Shown here: piece by piece, positions 12,341 to 24,959 of the stretch
Numbering within the stretch: position 1 is the stretch's first letter
How the letters are laid out: each line of letters begins with the position of its first letter
DNA from: Tamarix chinensis
Taxonomy: Eukaryota > Streptophyta > Magnoliopsida > Caryophyllales > Tamaricaceae
Direction: 5' to 3'
Length of the DNA stretch: 64,000 nt
Assembly: GCA_030549775.1 (NCBI GenBank)
Contig: CM060177.1
Location: forward strand, 53,012,638 to 53,076,637
Made by a program: the position numbers and the translations under genes
The notes under the pieces: model-generated
The model's input: the letters and a program-made list of their open reading frames with translations, nothing else
Told to the model about the DNA's origin: nothing
Databases searched by the model: none

Positions 12341-12419
12341 ATGAATAACTCTTGATAGTCAGGATGTGTCAACCACCCTAGTGTGTAGATATTAGTAACT
12401 AATTTGCATGCAAAATACA

Positions 12420-13570
12420 TCCTTATGACCAATCTCAACAATAGTTGAAGAAATTATTCTATGACTTCAAGTACTACAGTTGGGATGAACCATTCCTATT
12501 TTACCAATGTGCAAATGGACTAATAAGAAGATATGTAAGTGAAGAGGAGGCTAAAGAAATCATGGTAGCCTCTCACCATGCATCCTATGGAGTCATTTTG
12601 GAGGTATAAGGACTGAATCAAAGGTTCTCTAAAGTGGATTCTACTCGTCAACCATATTTAGGGATGCTAGGGTAAAGGTCAAACACTTCGAACAATGTCA
12701 ACGAATTAGGAACATTTCACAAAAGAAAAAAATGCCTCAAATGGGTATATTAGAAGTGGAAATACAGATTTTTGGGGCATTGATTTCATGGTCGCATTCC
12801 CATCCTCCTTTGGCATTGAATACTTTCTAGTTTAATAGATCACGTGTCCAAATAGATTGAGGGCGTTGCACTATCAACTAACAATTCTAGGGTGGTGATC
12901 CACTTCCTCCAAAAAATTGTTATCACACAATTTGGGACTTCCAAGGCTATCATTAGTGATGTTGGCACATAGTTTTACAATAAGCGTTTTTCAAAAACTT
13001 AAGCAAAAATATGGGATTCACCAAAGAGTAGCCACCGCCTATCACCGGTTATCAAATAGTTAACCTAAACTTTCTAATAGGGATATTAAGAGAATTTTGG
13101 AGAAATTAGTCAACCTTACTAGAAAGGACTAGTTAACAAGATTAAATGATGCAATTTGAGCATATAGGATAACATTCAAAACACCTTTAGGAATGTAATT
13201 CTTCCAAATTGTATTTGGAAAAGCTTGTCACCCACTTATTGAACTAGGTCATAAATCATATTAGGAACTTAAAACTATCAACTTCGATCTAGCCACTACA
13301 AGAGAGGCACGTAAGTTATAAATGAATGAGCTTGAAGAGTTAAGAGATGCCTCATACAATAGTGCTTGGTTATATAAAGATAGGACCAGGAATTTTCATG
13401 ACCAGCATCTAAAGCCAAAGGAGTTATATCCTTGGTTGTTGGTGTTTCTCTACAACTACTAAAACCATATCAAGCTAAAAATCTCAATAGGGAAGTTTAA
13501 ACACTTTCTGTATGAACTTCATAAGGTTGCATTAGGTTGTCAAAGTGAGCACATTAAACCAAGTGCTAAT
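12420..13570 (+). pseudogene. Athila integrase, broken
   Basis: Integrase joins the cDNA to the chromosome. The sequence shows a decayed zinc-binding N-terminus (about 12460-12720, with CQRI), then the catalytic core: FWGIDFM near 12770, IISDVGT near 12950 with the second Asp, and a KIWDSPKSSHRLSP stretch matching the usual motif after it. After about 13300 comes the C-terminal part with a basic stretch and a GPFKIS-like tail (about 13480). Stops and indels are frequent, so it is inactive. Confidence 0.7.
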
Positions 13571-14201
13571 AGGAGGCAACCTAAACTTTTATCCTCTATT
13601 GTTTCAACTCATGTTCTTGATGATTCCCCTAGAATGTTTATCATTTTATTAAAAATAAACCCACTATTAACATCTATACCCTATCAATGCTTTTATTGCT
13701 AAGAAACTAAGTAGGTGAAAGATGGGCAGAGTGCATGCTGCACATGTTGTTTAAAGAACAATGTTGGAGCTCCCTATACCGTAAGAAGATTGATTCATAT
13801 CTGGTGTTAGGCAGACACTCTGATTTTAGGTATGACCCCCACTCTTTCTCTAGTATGCGTCCTCTATCTAGCATTACTTTTTACAATATCTCCCTTTTTT
13901 CCTTTTAAGTCACGTCAAATCTATTCCATTCTCACGACTCCACTCCATTCCTCTCCTATCCCAATGTTGAAAAAGGTTGTGAGAAGCCTCTCAATGTAGG
14001 AAGAACACCTTCTCGACAATTATCTTGTAGAACCTATCGCGCAACCCACTTCACCTACTTCACTAAAGCATACTAACACCGCCCTTGTCACTAGCTCAAG
14101 AGAAAACACCCCATCATGCATATTTGTACCCATTTCCCCTCATTCTCCGCCAACCATACCAAGACATTCTACCCACTCTACCACCGAAGTTGCAGCAAAA
14201 A
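13571..14201 (+). other. Athila post-integrase stretch
   Basis: Decayed sequence between integrase and the inserted LTR. From about 13975 a Ser/Thr/Pro-rich frame (PTSPTSLKHTNTALVTSSRE) may be the N-terminal part of the downstream ORF resumed at 18896. Confidence 0.45.
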
Positions 14202-14629
14202 TGAAATACCCCAAAATTTTTGAATTTTATAAATTACATTTAAATGATATTTATTAGAAAAATTATTTAAATAAATTATTTTTAAATTGAATTAATTAGG
14301 GAAAATCAAGAAGAAATTTATAAGTATTTTTATTAGGAGAGAATTTGGGTATTTTAGCTAATTAAGTATTTTATTTTAAAATTTTATTAAATAAATTATT
14401 TAAAATTAGAAGGAGAAAATAGTTTGAAATTAATAATAATTTTATAAATAATTTAATTGAAGAAAATTAGGGTGTTTTACTAATTAAAATAGAATTTATG
14501 GAAAATCTTTCAAAAATCCTAATTTAGCCTAAAAAGTGATTTAAATGTTATTTTATTTTAATATTATTATTTTTAAATATATCAAATAGTTTAATTAATT
14601 TAAATACCCATTATTATTATTTTTCCTTT

Positions 14630-15900
14630 TCCCTTCTTCTTTTTCCTTTTCTTCTTCCTTTTTCTTTTTTTTCTTCTTTTCTTCTTTTTCTTTTCCCTCC
14701 CCTTTTCCCCGTTCGGCTGCCATCTCCCGCGGCCCAAACTCCTCCCTTCTTCCTTCTTCAGAACAGCCTAGCCCTCGTCGCGCATCCTTCTTCGGCCCTA
14801 CGCTACATTGCGTTTTGACTCCTTTTCAACCGAAACTCTGGTTTTTATTTAAACGCCTTCGACCCGCGCCGACCGCCCCCGACCTCCTTCCTTTTCTTTC
14901 TTTTATTTTCCTTCACGAACCACCCAGCTTAAACCCCCCATCTTCTTCTTCTAACCAGCCCCGACGCCGCCAACTTGCCATCGCCGCCGCTCATCCAAAG
15001 CTTATGGCGCCGATCTTGCTCCTTTGACTGGCCTTTTCCTTCCTTTCTCTTCCCATTTGTTTCGGCAACCCTTTGATCCAACCAAATCTCTCCTTTCTCG
15101 CACGTTTTTCTCTCCCCTGGCCTGTGCAACCCCCTACCCTGAATTGCTGCCACCAGCCAAACAACGCCGCCACTGACCATAACCTTACTTGCCCAACTCT
15201 CTAGCCGATCCACAGACCCTAACCTATCATTTACACTCTATAAATACCCCCATGATAAATTGTATCGAGCCTTTGATTTCATTACCCAGAATTTAACCCT
15301 TTTCACCGCTGACTTTTTAAACGCCTCATCCGCCGCCTCCGACAAACTTCGCCTCCATATATGGCCACCAAAATCTTCCTTGCACCTCCCTATAGCTAAC
15401 AAAACCATTCATCACCCTCGATTCTTTCTGCACAATCCTCCTCGACTGTGTGAACTTCCCTTCTCGACTACCTATTTTCCAGCCCCCGCCACCCTTTACG
15501 CCGTCCTTAGCCACCTCTTCCGCCGCTGACGCCGCTTCTTTCACCTCCCAAACATTATTGCAGAACCTCCCCTATCTTCCCCTACCTCTCTTTTCCTCTT
15601 CCTCCCTCTCCTTCTCTCTTCCTCTTCCTCCCCTCCTTCTCTCTTTCTCTTCTTCTCCTCCATTCGGCCACCACCTTCGCCACAGTGAGCCGCCCCCTTT
15701 GGCTGCGCCACCACCTCCATTTTGTTCCTCTCCTTCTGGGCAACCCTAAACACTCTTGCTTCCACCCTCTTGCTCTTTCTCTTTTTCCTAGCATCCAACT
15801 CTTCCCTTTTTATTCTCTTTTTCCGGCCGCCCCCGCCACCTCCGTGCATCCTACCGGTGCCGCCTATCCCTGCCAGCCTAAGGTTGAACCCTAGACCCTC
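14630..15900 (+). repeat. CT-rich block of the LTR
   Basis: Strong C+T bias on the plus strand. The Pro/Ser/Leu-rich ORFs here and the Arg/Glu/Lys-rich ones opposite are by-products. Downstream of the TATA box the block would form a CT-rich transcript leader. Confidence 0.7.
15239..15246 (+). promoter_or_regulatory. LTR promoter TATA box
   Basis: CTCTATAAATACCCCC, identical in core to the sites at 43522 and, except for flanks, 35306. It lies 1037 bp into the LTR, so U3 would be about 1.07 kb. Confidence 0.65.
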
Positions 15901-15961
15901 TCAGCCATTTTCCCTATTTTTATAACCCTTAAATTATTTTATTTCAATTATTTACATATAA

Positions 15962-16480
15962 ATACTATTATTATTATTATTATTATTTATATTTTTAATA
16001 TGTATTATTATTATTATTATTAGTATTAATGTTTTGATTATTATTTCTGTTCAGGGCTGAAGCCCTATTGTATTTTATTTTCGATATTATTATTATTATT
16101 TCCATTATTACTATTATTAATATTAATGTGTTATTATCATTATAATTATAATTATTTTTATTTTTACTATTTTGAATTACTATTATTATTAATTAATTAT
16201 TAATATTACAACTACTTTACTATTAGCTTTGCTATTATTATTATTATTATTATTATTATAATTTCATTATTATCATTTTTACTGAATTTGGTTATTTATT
16301 TTACTAATGTTATTGTTAGTACTATTTTAGTAAAGGGGCCAAAGCCTTATTTTACTTTGTTTTTGAATAATATCCTTTTTATTATTATTGTTATTTATAT
16401 TCTCATTGACATTATTTTTAGTATCTTTGCTATTATTATTTTAGTATCATCATTATTATTAAGGTAAAGTATTTAACCCT
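15962..16480 (+). repeat. ATT-type microsatellite region
   Basis: Runs of TTA/ATT with interruptions, mixed with AT-rich sequence. Equivalent to the larger expansion at 44190-45350. Confidence 0.8.
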
Positions 16481-16596
16481 ATATTATCAACTTTTATAAT
16501 ATTTTTATTATTTCTATATCTTTAGCAAAGTTGTAATTTTATTAATGTTATTTTTATTAGTTTGTTATTATTTGGCCAAAGCCCTAAGGAGGCGTA

Positions 16597-16633
16597 GGAG
16601 CGTGCTCCAAGACCGGTGTCATTTCAGGTAAGG
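16597..16633 (+). other. Short palindrome followed by splice-donor-like CAG|GTAAGG
   Basis: GGAGCGTGCTCC (16597-16608) is a 5-bp-arm palindrome. TTTCAGGTAAGGGTG follows at 16622. The pair is kept almost unchanged at 45577-45614. No splicing is proven. Confidence 0.45.
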
Positions 16634-16919
16634 GTGTTACTAAGGTCTCTTGTGTGTTTATATGCATTATGTGCTTCGCATGCTATGTATCCTATGTTTA
16701 TCTTTATTCATTATGTCGTATGTGGTATGATGTGGAGTCGAAGTATGTTTTTATGTATTTGCATGGCATATGTATTATGTATGTATGATGATATGGGTTG
16801 TGACCCTGTAAAACATGCATGTGAGGATGTTGATGTGGTTATGTGGTGGAAAGGATGAGAAAGGAGAATGGGGAAAGAGGTCGATCAAGGGAGATGAGTT
16901 GACCTAATATATTTTAATG

Positions 16920-17710
16920 ATTCATGAGTGGAAGAATAAAATGGAGAATTTTAGGGTTTCGTGTGGGAGAATCTAATTTATGATTTTATGATTTTGTGTG
17001 GGAGAGTTTAATTTATGGTTTTGTATGAGAGAATCTAATTTATGGTTTGGATGATTTTGTAAGGGAGACTGTAATATATGATGTTATATGGGACAATTGA
17101 ATTTATGGTTTATATGGGAGATTCTAATTTATGATTTTATGTGGAAGAATCTAACTTATGGTCTTGTATGGGAGAAACTAAGTTGTGGGTATGAATGGAA
17201 GAATCTAATTTGTGGTTTTATATGGGAGAATCTAAACTAGGTTTTGATATGGATGGACTTTGGGTTTTGTATGAAAGAATTTAGGGTTTTGCATGGTTAA
17301 TGCTAAGTTTCTACGCGGGAGTTTTAGGGTTTGGAATGAAAAGTTTGAGAGGTTGAATGGGACGTGTAACGTTTGCATGGGCATGAATTTTACGTACTGA
17401 TCATTGATTTGGGATTTAAGGAAGGTAATGTAAGTGTTGTTTGGGTGTTTGAATACTTGGGATGAAAAATAGCACGTGGAGCAAAGTAAGGGTATGGAGG
17501 AGACTGAATTAGGGTTTGGAATGATTAACTATGGGTTATTGTGATTAACTAGGGTTGAAGTGGATAATTGTGGTTTGTTGTGATTAACTAAGTTTTAGAA
17601 CGGATAATTATGGTTGTTATGGTTAAATAGGGTTTGGAGTGGTTAACTATGGGTTGTTGTGGTTAATTAGGATTTGGTGTGGCTGCTTAGGGTTTTTATG
17701 GTATCATGTG
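16920..17710 (+). repeat. Two degenerate minisatellites
   Basis: First, about 30-bp units like GTATGGGAGAATCTAATTTA (16960-17300). Then about 60-bp units alternating TTAACTAGGGTTTGGAGTGG with TTAACTATGGGTTGTTGTGG (17510-17700). Both arrays recur at 45950-46760. Confidence 0.75.
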
Positions 17711-17859
17711 TTTGTGGTGATTAAGTGTAATTATGAGGATGGTATTTATGATTTATGATGTGTGAAGTGTAAAGGGAGTGATTCATGCATGTCCAGGGTG
17801 AAAGCTTTTGAATAAGACACTTAAGACATTAATCACTTAAAGTGGAAGATATTGAGTCG

Positions 17860-18215
17860 GGGCCAACCGATCCACCAGTTAAGAATAGTGGTTAGTACGC
17901 GTAGTCCTATGTGTCTCCGATCCATCGGCTATAATAGTGGTTAAGGTATGATACCCTGTGTGCCTCCGATCCATCGGCTATAATAGTGGCGAATTCCGAG
18001 CTCAATAAAACTAACAGTTTGCTAAGACTTGGGAAAGACACTAATTACTTACAGCGGAACACCATGTGATCCGGGCCAACCGATCCACTGGTAAGAAATA
18101 ATGGTTAGGGTATGATACCCTATGTGCCACTGATTCACCGGCTAATAATAGTGGGCAGGAGCATTGTGCCCTGCTTGTCTCCTATCAACCAGCTATAATA
18201 GTGGGGGCTTCCGTA
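17860..18215 (+). repeat. CCGGTCCACCGG motif block, six copies
   Basis: Decayed copies (CCGATCCACCAG, CCGATCCATCGGC and so on), each followed by AATAGTGG, in two groups of three around GAGCTCAATAAAAC and GGAACACCATGTGA. Confidence 0.75.
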
Positions 18216-18751
18216 CTTGCATGGATTTGATAAAAAGTATGGTGTGAATCGACTTCTGATAAGAGATTAATTAAGTAATTGAATTGGATTATAATTGGGC
18301 GTTTGTACTTTTACCTGGATGGTCATATACATTTATGTTAACATGATTATGCTCTTTTATTCTTATGCATGGTCTTGTGTGCTATTATGTGTTGGCCTTA
18401 GTGCTCGGTTACCTTACTCAGTACGTAGCGTACTGATCACCCGTTTTATGGGTACTGCTCAATCCCACGAGTAGTATGCCCTTCTGATTTGTGCAGGTGG
18501 GGCGAGACATCAGTCGGGGCTATGTGTTGTTGAGTATGTTTGGCTCGAATTTCGAGATTTGTGGCCATATTTCAATATTTATGTGATTCTATTTCCTTTT
18601 ATTAATCTTTTATTGGTTGTAACTATTTCTCTTTTAAGTTGAATAATGATTCCTTATGCGCACTCTGATTTTTGTTTTACAACCGTTTAATGCTTATATG
18701 GAATTTGGATTATATTGATTTATAATTGATTATTTCTTTTCTTTAGCCTTA

Positions 18752-18800
18752 GCACTTAGTACTAAAACGGTTGGAGAGAACCGATTTGGTAGTAAGTGTG
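18752..18800 (+). other. Stem-loop near the LTR 3' end
   Basis: CACTTAGTACTAAAACGG faces CCGATTTGGTAGTAAGTG. The outer pairs are kept and the middle is weakened by mutation. Confidence 0.55.
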
Positions 18801-18895
18801 GTGGTAACATCCTCAGAATTTACGGGTTTTAAATTAAGGATCTTAATTACTTATGCTTTAAAAAAAAGTAGTGAATTTTGAGGTGTTACAAAAAA

Positions 18896-20010
18896 TCCTT
18901 TAATGACAAAGGAAACCTGCTTCTTCTAGGAAACGCACACTACCTTTAGTATCATCTAATGAATTTTCATCCACTAAGGATCATGAGGCAACACACTTCT
19001 ATACTCTTTGTTACCAAGATCTTGAAGAGGAAATCCAACTCTCTCACCATTTTCCAACTTGATAGTGACTAGGAGTGCTTCAAATCTCTGGCCAACCAAT
19101 ACTTTTTCCTAGACATGCTCTAGTATCTTGTTGGCCCTAATAATCACCACCATTTGGCCACCTTTTTTCAACACCCTCATGAGTTTCCCTCTCTTGAAGT
19201 CTTAAAATTTTATAGCAATCTTGACAACAAAAGAAAAAAACTAAGATGGTGTTTATTCAAGGAAATTTGGTATCTTACATCTCCATTACTATCAACAAAC
19301 TTTATAGCATATCCTTTTTCAACATTAATGAGTACTCTTAGCTGATTGACAACCCTACCAAAAAATTTGCATCACTCTTACAAAACCTAGAATTAAATGG
19401 TGAATCACCATAAATGGTTCTTGCCACTACAATCACCTACACTCTTACCACAATCTAAGGTCTGGCATCATTTCCTTAGGAGTCGCTTGCTGCCTACCAC
19501 TCACAACCGCTTTATCTCTTTTGACTACATGGTCTTACTCTACTGTATACTCATCAAATGAGCCATTGATGTTATTTAAATCGTTTATAATAATCTAGAG
19601 CTGGTTGTAATAAATTCATATGGTCCTATCTTTCACCCTACCTTAGTAAATGGTCTCTATGCTCTGAAGAAACATTCCCAAGCCCCTACTCCATCAACCA
19701 AATTGTCATCATCTGCTTGTTTGATGCACTAGTAGCAACCCTTAAGGAAAAAACACCACCCCAAATCCATAACAACCCCTGGTAGAATTAGAGTCATAGA
19801 TGCAAGTGATGAAGGAAGGCATTGACATCCTTATGAGAAGATAGGAGGAGATAATAACAATAATAGTGAAGCTTTTGAAAACAATAGAATATGTTGGATT
19901 ATTAGATGTAGAAATTGGGAAGGTTAAACCTGAGATGACAGTATAGATTTCACCTTTACTGGAGGTAAGATAGGGATGCTCGAACAAGCTAATAGAGGTG
20001 AAGAATTTAG
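18896..20010 (+). pseudogene. Athila downstream ORF (env-like / putative plant transposon protein), broken
   Basis: Athila elements carry an extra ORF after integrase, once called env-like, of unproven function. Here broken frames show FFQHPHEFPSLEVLKFYSNL (about 19166-19225), GNLVSYISITINKLY and, near 19480-19600, SRLLPTTHNRF followed by DYMVLLYCILIK. The last two match the conserved core of this Athila ORF family. The longest open piece is 19154-19345. Stops and frame changes prevent any product. No signal peptide or membrane segment can be identified in these pieces. Confidence 0.55.
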
Positions 20011-21483
20011 CTAAGTTTACATGATCTCAACAAAGTGATAGGGTGACATGAGTCCCCCTATTATGTAATGTGGAATGATTGATACCCAGGTTAACATCCC
20101 AACACAAGACATGGTGCTAGATGTTTTTGAGAAAGAGGAAGGATATGCATAATGCCTGGCCATCACTGTTATGCCCCCCACAACTTTTGCATTTAATCCA
20201 TCCCCATCTACATCGATCTGATTCTTATCACGAAAGTTTCAGAATCAATTGTTCATGGATATTTTTTATTTACTTTTTATTAGGATCTTGGCCCTTAGCC
20301 ATTTTATCTTTTGGTTCCTAACCCTACCCTGATAGTCAGGACACTATCACTCTTTCTCCACAGGAGGGTATATCTTAGTTAGTATGCCATAGTTTTTACC
20401 CTTGTTATCTAGTTATAATAAATGCAGTAGTTATTTTCACCTAATTTTTGTTGTTGTATAGTTTTTCAATATTTTGTTACTAGGATGACTACTATGCTTA
20501 AACTAAGCAAACAAGGCAGCCCTACTACTCACCTTATCAAATTCCTTTCCAAATTGAGTAAATCATTCTCGCAAAGTTACCTATGTATCTTATTGAAAGT
20601 GATAATATTGATGTTTGGTGACCCCGATACCATGTTTGTGAAAAAAGTAAGCTAATTCAATAAGGCCTTATGAGATATATTAAATTCTAGCCAATATATT
20701 TTCACCTATATATGTTTTTATTACCCTAGATAAATCTAATTTTTTAAAACCATCAACGTTTAGATACCTCAAGCATAAGGAAATAAGGACTATCTTCATG
20801 GAGCTCTAAGTAGTCCTCACATATAGGACATAATTCAATTAACTAAGATATCCTCAACAAAAAGTATTAGGAAGCTTGTAATAAATATCTTGCTTAAGTG
20901 ATAATTGAATAAGTTTTGGGGAATTAACCCTAACAAATAAGAGTCTATCCAGGCATAGTAATGACAATAGAGAGGGAAGCTTTAATGCTTGAAGCAACTA
21001 GTAACTATGGGCACCTACATGAGAGTCATATGTGCACTTGCATCAAACTATACAGTAGGGTGACAAACTTAATTAAAATTTTATGAAATAGGTGTTAGGG
21101 TGGAGTCACCAAACGTATCTTCTTGAGACTGAGATGTACACTCATGTCAAAAGACCTTGATAACTTCAAGAAACCCTATCTCTTTATTGAGCTTAAAAAA
21201 TAGTTGTTATAAGCAGTCCGACTAATAGAAAAGGATGTCTAGCTTCATAACTACCTTTATGATCCTTTAAGATGTAGTAAGGAGATATGAAGAGAAACCC
21301 ACAAAATTTTCTTCTACTCAAACACAATACTAACCCTTTTAATATATCTCATATATACGCAGGCAATTTTTAGTTTGAAAAGTATGAAGCTGAACATGGT
21401 TGAAGGCTAAGAATTACTTATTATTTTACTTATGGGTATCCATTTATGCTATCATAACGTTGCTCTAGATGAGCAAAAGCTTA
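20011..21483 (+). other. Athila 3' untranslated region
   Basis: Decayed sequence before the polypurine tract. I see no ORF of interest, repeat array or RNA gene. Confidence 0.5.
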
Positions 21484-21496
21484 AGTTTAGGGGAAG
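21484..21496 (+). other. Athila polypurine tract
   Basis: AGTTTAGGGGAAG directly before the TGATATGAG start of the 3' LTR. It is the expected plus-strand primer. Confidence 0.7.
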
Positions 21497-22933
21497 TGAT
21501 ATGAGTTGATTTGTGCAAATTAAATAACCATATATATATATGATTTTTACCACTTAATGGAGTCATAGGATGTGTTTCTTAATAATTTTTTCACCCTTTG
21601 AGATCTCACATGACTCGCTTGAGTCTAATTTGAAAAAAGCTCTTATATCTTATGGACTAATAATACTTTCACTCTTATGATAACTCATAGACTTGATGCT
21701 TTTAATTTGTTAATTGCAATGCATGTGTAGGAATTGCTACAACACAACATATCAAACCATATCCTCACCCTGCTAAAGTTCTAGAAGCCACCACAGAGGT
21801 CGCCATCAAGGGTCTATATCGCCAACAAAAAGAAGAATGCCCAAATCTCTAAATTTGGCAGCATTCACCAGGGGACCACTATAGAGCACTACCACCTAAT
21901 GTAGGGTACAACCACCTGACACAGGGTACATATTTCTAACATAGCATACCACCACCCAATGTAGCACTAGAGGACACCTATCCTAACCTACACATTTTGC
22001 ACTCTATAAATAATCCTTGGAGAGAGATATATAGGTATACAAAGGGAAGGGAGAAGAAAATACCAACTAGAGATTAGGAGAGAAAGGTAGAAGAAGAAGA
22101 ATACCAATAGGGATATAATGAGGGAGGAAAAAGAAAAATGAGAGATTAAGCTAGATAGGGGTTGGATTACTTTGATCTGCCTAGGTCCTTCCCTTATTTT
22201 TCTTTTCTATTTTCTTATTTTGTTGGAGGAGATTTATATTAGCTAAACTACTTGGTGAAAGGAAAAGATTGAGTAACTTTTGCAATTATAATATGTGACA
22301 TTGTGGTTATATTTTGTTGAATGATATTTCATTCTGTTGAGCTTCATTTGTTAATGTGTTGAATGTTAGCCACATTAAGCAATCATCTAAATTCTATATC
22401 AACTATGATAGTGTACATAACTTATGATGATAAAGGGTGACAAGGTTAGTACCAAAAGTTAAAGCAACCTTGTCATTAATTCTCTAAAACTCACTACATG
22501 ACATTTCCTTAACCTATGCAGTGTGATGGAGATGACCTAAGAGTATGTTTCACCGATGATTGAAATCTAATGAGTTTAGAAGGATTCATATCTATTGATC
22601 ATGTTGTGAATTGTCATAGGGTGCACGTACTTGGTGTTAACAATTTCCCTCTAAGAACTTTATCTTTAGATTCCATTCCTATCTATCTTATGTTGGTATT
22701 AGTAATTTCATAAGGACTGATTTACTTGATTATATATTCATTATCTACCACAATTTTTTTACATAGTTAATTTCACAGAATATTTGAATTTATTAAAGCA
22801 TATTTTATTCATGTCCCCATATGATTAACACTCACTCATCACTTTATTACTTAGATCGACCGTGTATACTTGCACAATTATGTTGTGTTCTATTTATTAT
22901 ATTACCCTATCAAGAATTGTTGACCAAAGCACA
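21497..22933 (+). repeat. Athila 3' LTR
   Basis: Starts TGATATGAGTTGATTTG after the polypurine tract and ends CCAAAGCACA, matching the 5' LTR end at 2634. A short degenerate repeat (ACCACCTAATGTAGGGTACA-like units) lies at 21880-21975, just before the TATA box at 22005. Length 1437 bp, normal for Athila. Confidence 0.8.
22005..22013 (+). promoter_or_regulatory. TATA box of the Athila LTR
   Basis: CTCTATAAATAATCC, about 510 bp into the LTR. Confidence 0.5.
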
Positions 22934-23617
22934 TAGCATTGTGTCCTGAATTATATAAGGCATGTATGGTAAGAACCTCTTATATGTTATATAACTATAA
23001 TAGAGCATATTTATCTAATTATATGATATAAGCAAGACATACATTAATATGATCTCCTCATTGTGCTATGAATTATGTGCTTGTGTCTCTTGTGAGGATG
23101 AACTTAGCTTACTTAGTGTAATTCTTATTGAAGTGCCAATTTATTCATTTACCTACTTATTTCCATGAGAAAAGGACTATATGTAAGATATATGCATGGC
23201 CAGTAGTGGGCCTACATCATTTTAGGATTATAGCTTGAGATCATGGACATCCAAAGTCTTTTGTTTAGTCCTTAATGAACCAAAGATTCGGCCATGCCCC
23301 ACCTTTATTTTCTATCATTTTTATTATGTACTTCTCTTTAATTCCTTTTCATGTATCTGAATATTTATGGGTCATCATGTTTTCATTCCTATAAATTTTT
23401 TTCTTTAATACTTATATATATTATTTCTTGCACACTCTACTTTCATTACGATTGGTTTGGTTCTGAACCTTGTATTTAACATGGGATGAGTGGCTAGTGC
23501 CTATCTCATGTTAGGTGTGGCACTAACACTTTACTTTTCCTAATTTTTTAGTAGTTTTCTTCTTCCATAATGTTTTTAAAACAACTTTTTTCAATATTGA
23601 CAAATGAGGGTGTTATA
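22934..23617 (+). mobile_element. Right end of a Tekay/Del-type LTR that hosts the Athila
   Basis: Directly follows the Athila 3' LTR. It carries the family's 3' stem-loop (TATTTAACATGGGATGAG at 23473-23490 against CTATCTCATGTTAGGTG at 23501-23517) and ends GAGGGTGTTATA, a mutated GGGGTGTTACA. The left part lies before the window. Confidence 0.65.
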
Positions 23618-24787
23618 GAAACATATTTATTTAATCAATATAGCTCAAGTACCACAAGAAGCTAATCAAGTAGCTAATTCTCTATTGAGATAAGCTCCAG
23701 TCATGACTTCTTTTTTGACCAGGACGCTCTATTTAGAATATATGGTATTAAGGTCAAAGGACACAAGAAAATCTCATGAGAAATAATTTAAGATTGTAAA
23801 AATATTGACACCTAATGAATGGATAAAAGAATTGATAGGTTACTTAGAGGAAGGAATGCAGCTAAAAGATAAAAATATGTATGTCGGTTAAGAAAAAGGG
23901 TCGAAAAATAATTTGTGGCCAACAGATAGATATATAGGCACTCACAAGCCATGCCTATGATGAAATTCATACCTTGCGCAATGGGATAGAAAATATTATA
24001 TGAAGTGTATGGAAGAGTATGTGGTTCAAATTAAGCTACAAGATCTCTCTTGGTTAAAGCTTTTTATTAGGGATTTTAATGAAAGACTATGTATCAGGAT
24101 GTTGAGGTAATTGTATGAAGATACAAAGCATGCCAAAAATTTCCCCCAATAAAAAATATTCCTACCTTAGAACTCCAACCATCATAAGTGCATGCCCATT
24201 GGCTATTTAGGGAACTAATATTTTTGGACCACTTAGTCCCAATAATAATTATACCTTTTATTCTTGTTATCAATTATGTTAATATGTTTATGTTTTTCCA
24301 ATCTAACATTCTTAGCACACATATTGGTTAAAAAAATATTTGTCATAGTGTCTATTTATTATTTTACAAAGTGGATAAAAGTAGAGGCCCAAGCTCAAAT
24401 CACCTAAAAACACACGATTAAGTTTTTTTCTAAAAACAAATATAACATGTAGGTAAAAAAACAAAAAATAGTCTTTAATTGAATATTTTAGAGTTACTCA
24501 AGCAATTATTATATATAATGGGGTGGCAATTTGATAACTATAAATATAGAGAGTTTTAGGAAAACTAGGGCTTTGATAGTAGAATTACTTCAGTATCTCA
24601 CCCATAGGCAAATTACATCGAATATTTCTTGTTTTGATAAGGATACTTAATTCTAAAGAACAAAATTATAATTAGGATCAGTTTAGTATATTAGTAAGAA
24701 TGAGTGTGAAAATAAAGAAATATTAGGAGAGCTAAAACTCTAATTGAACGGGGTCGAGCGAGTATAGGTGGATGAGCTTCTAGGGAA
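23618..24787 (+). pseudogene. Tat-lineage Ty3/gypsy RNase H tail and integrase, broken
   Basis: The first frame gives IAQVPQEANQVANSLLR, the end of a Tat RNase H. Then come WIKELIGYLEEGMQLKDK and VYGRVCGS, where the zinc-binding part starts, followed by ACQKFPPIKNIP (about 24128-24165). The core shows DNYKYREF-like and HPQAN-like pieces. It breaks off at VDELLG (about 24768-24785), where the CRM-like element is inserted, and resumes at 28747. The many stops and frameshifts make it inactive. Lineage comes from motif matching only. Confidence 0.7.
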
Positions 24788-24912
24788 TGACGCAAGTGCA
24801 TCTAATGATTCTCATATTTCAAATGATTTTCAAGGTAAGGAAGAATTATCCTTCTTAATAATGGAGCCAATCATTTTAAATTTTCTTCATAATATTTCTA
24901 TGCTTGGTTTAG
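24788..24912 (+). repeat. 5' LTR stub of the CRM-like element
   Basis: TGACGCAAGTGCATCTAATG and what follows match 27888-28010 closely (shared ATGATTCTCATATTTCAAAT), then similarity stops near 24912. Confidence 0.8.
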
Positions 24913-24959
24913 AGACTACTAATCATCTTTACAATAGCTAAACAAAGACAAAGGAGCTA

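Larger units (their letters stand above)
14202..18890 (+). mobile_element. LTR-only unit of 4.7 kb (Tekay/Del type), TSD AAAAA
   Basis: Begins TGAAATACCCCAAAATTTTT and ends GTGAATTTTGAGGTGTTACA. AAAAA at 14197-14201 is repeated at 18891-18895. Modules in order: AT-rich head, CT-rich block (14630-15900) enclosing a TATA box, ATT microsatellite (15962-16480), GGAGCGTGCTCC plus a splice-donor-like site (16597-16633), minisatellites (16920-17710), the CCGGTCCACCGG block (17860-18215) and the stem-loop (18752-18800). There is no gag or pol. Its module order closely follows that of 42498-48265, so the two form one subfamily. Confidence 0.85.
2439..22933 (+). mobile_element. Decayed Athila-lineage Ty3/gypsy retrotransposon, split by two LTR insertions
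   Basis: In order: remnant of the 5' LTR, tRNA-Asp-type primer site, gag, protease, reverse transcriptase/RNase H, integrase, a downstream ORF region, polypurine tract and 3' LTR. Without the units at 6288-11567 and 14202-18890 the internal region is about 8.9 kb, normal for Athila. Stops and frameshifts are everywhere. Over about 168 aligned positions the two LTR ends differ at about 28 by hand count, so the insertion is old. Its 5' LTR is itself cut by the unit ending at 2438. Confidence 0.85.
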
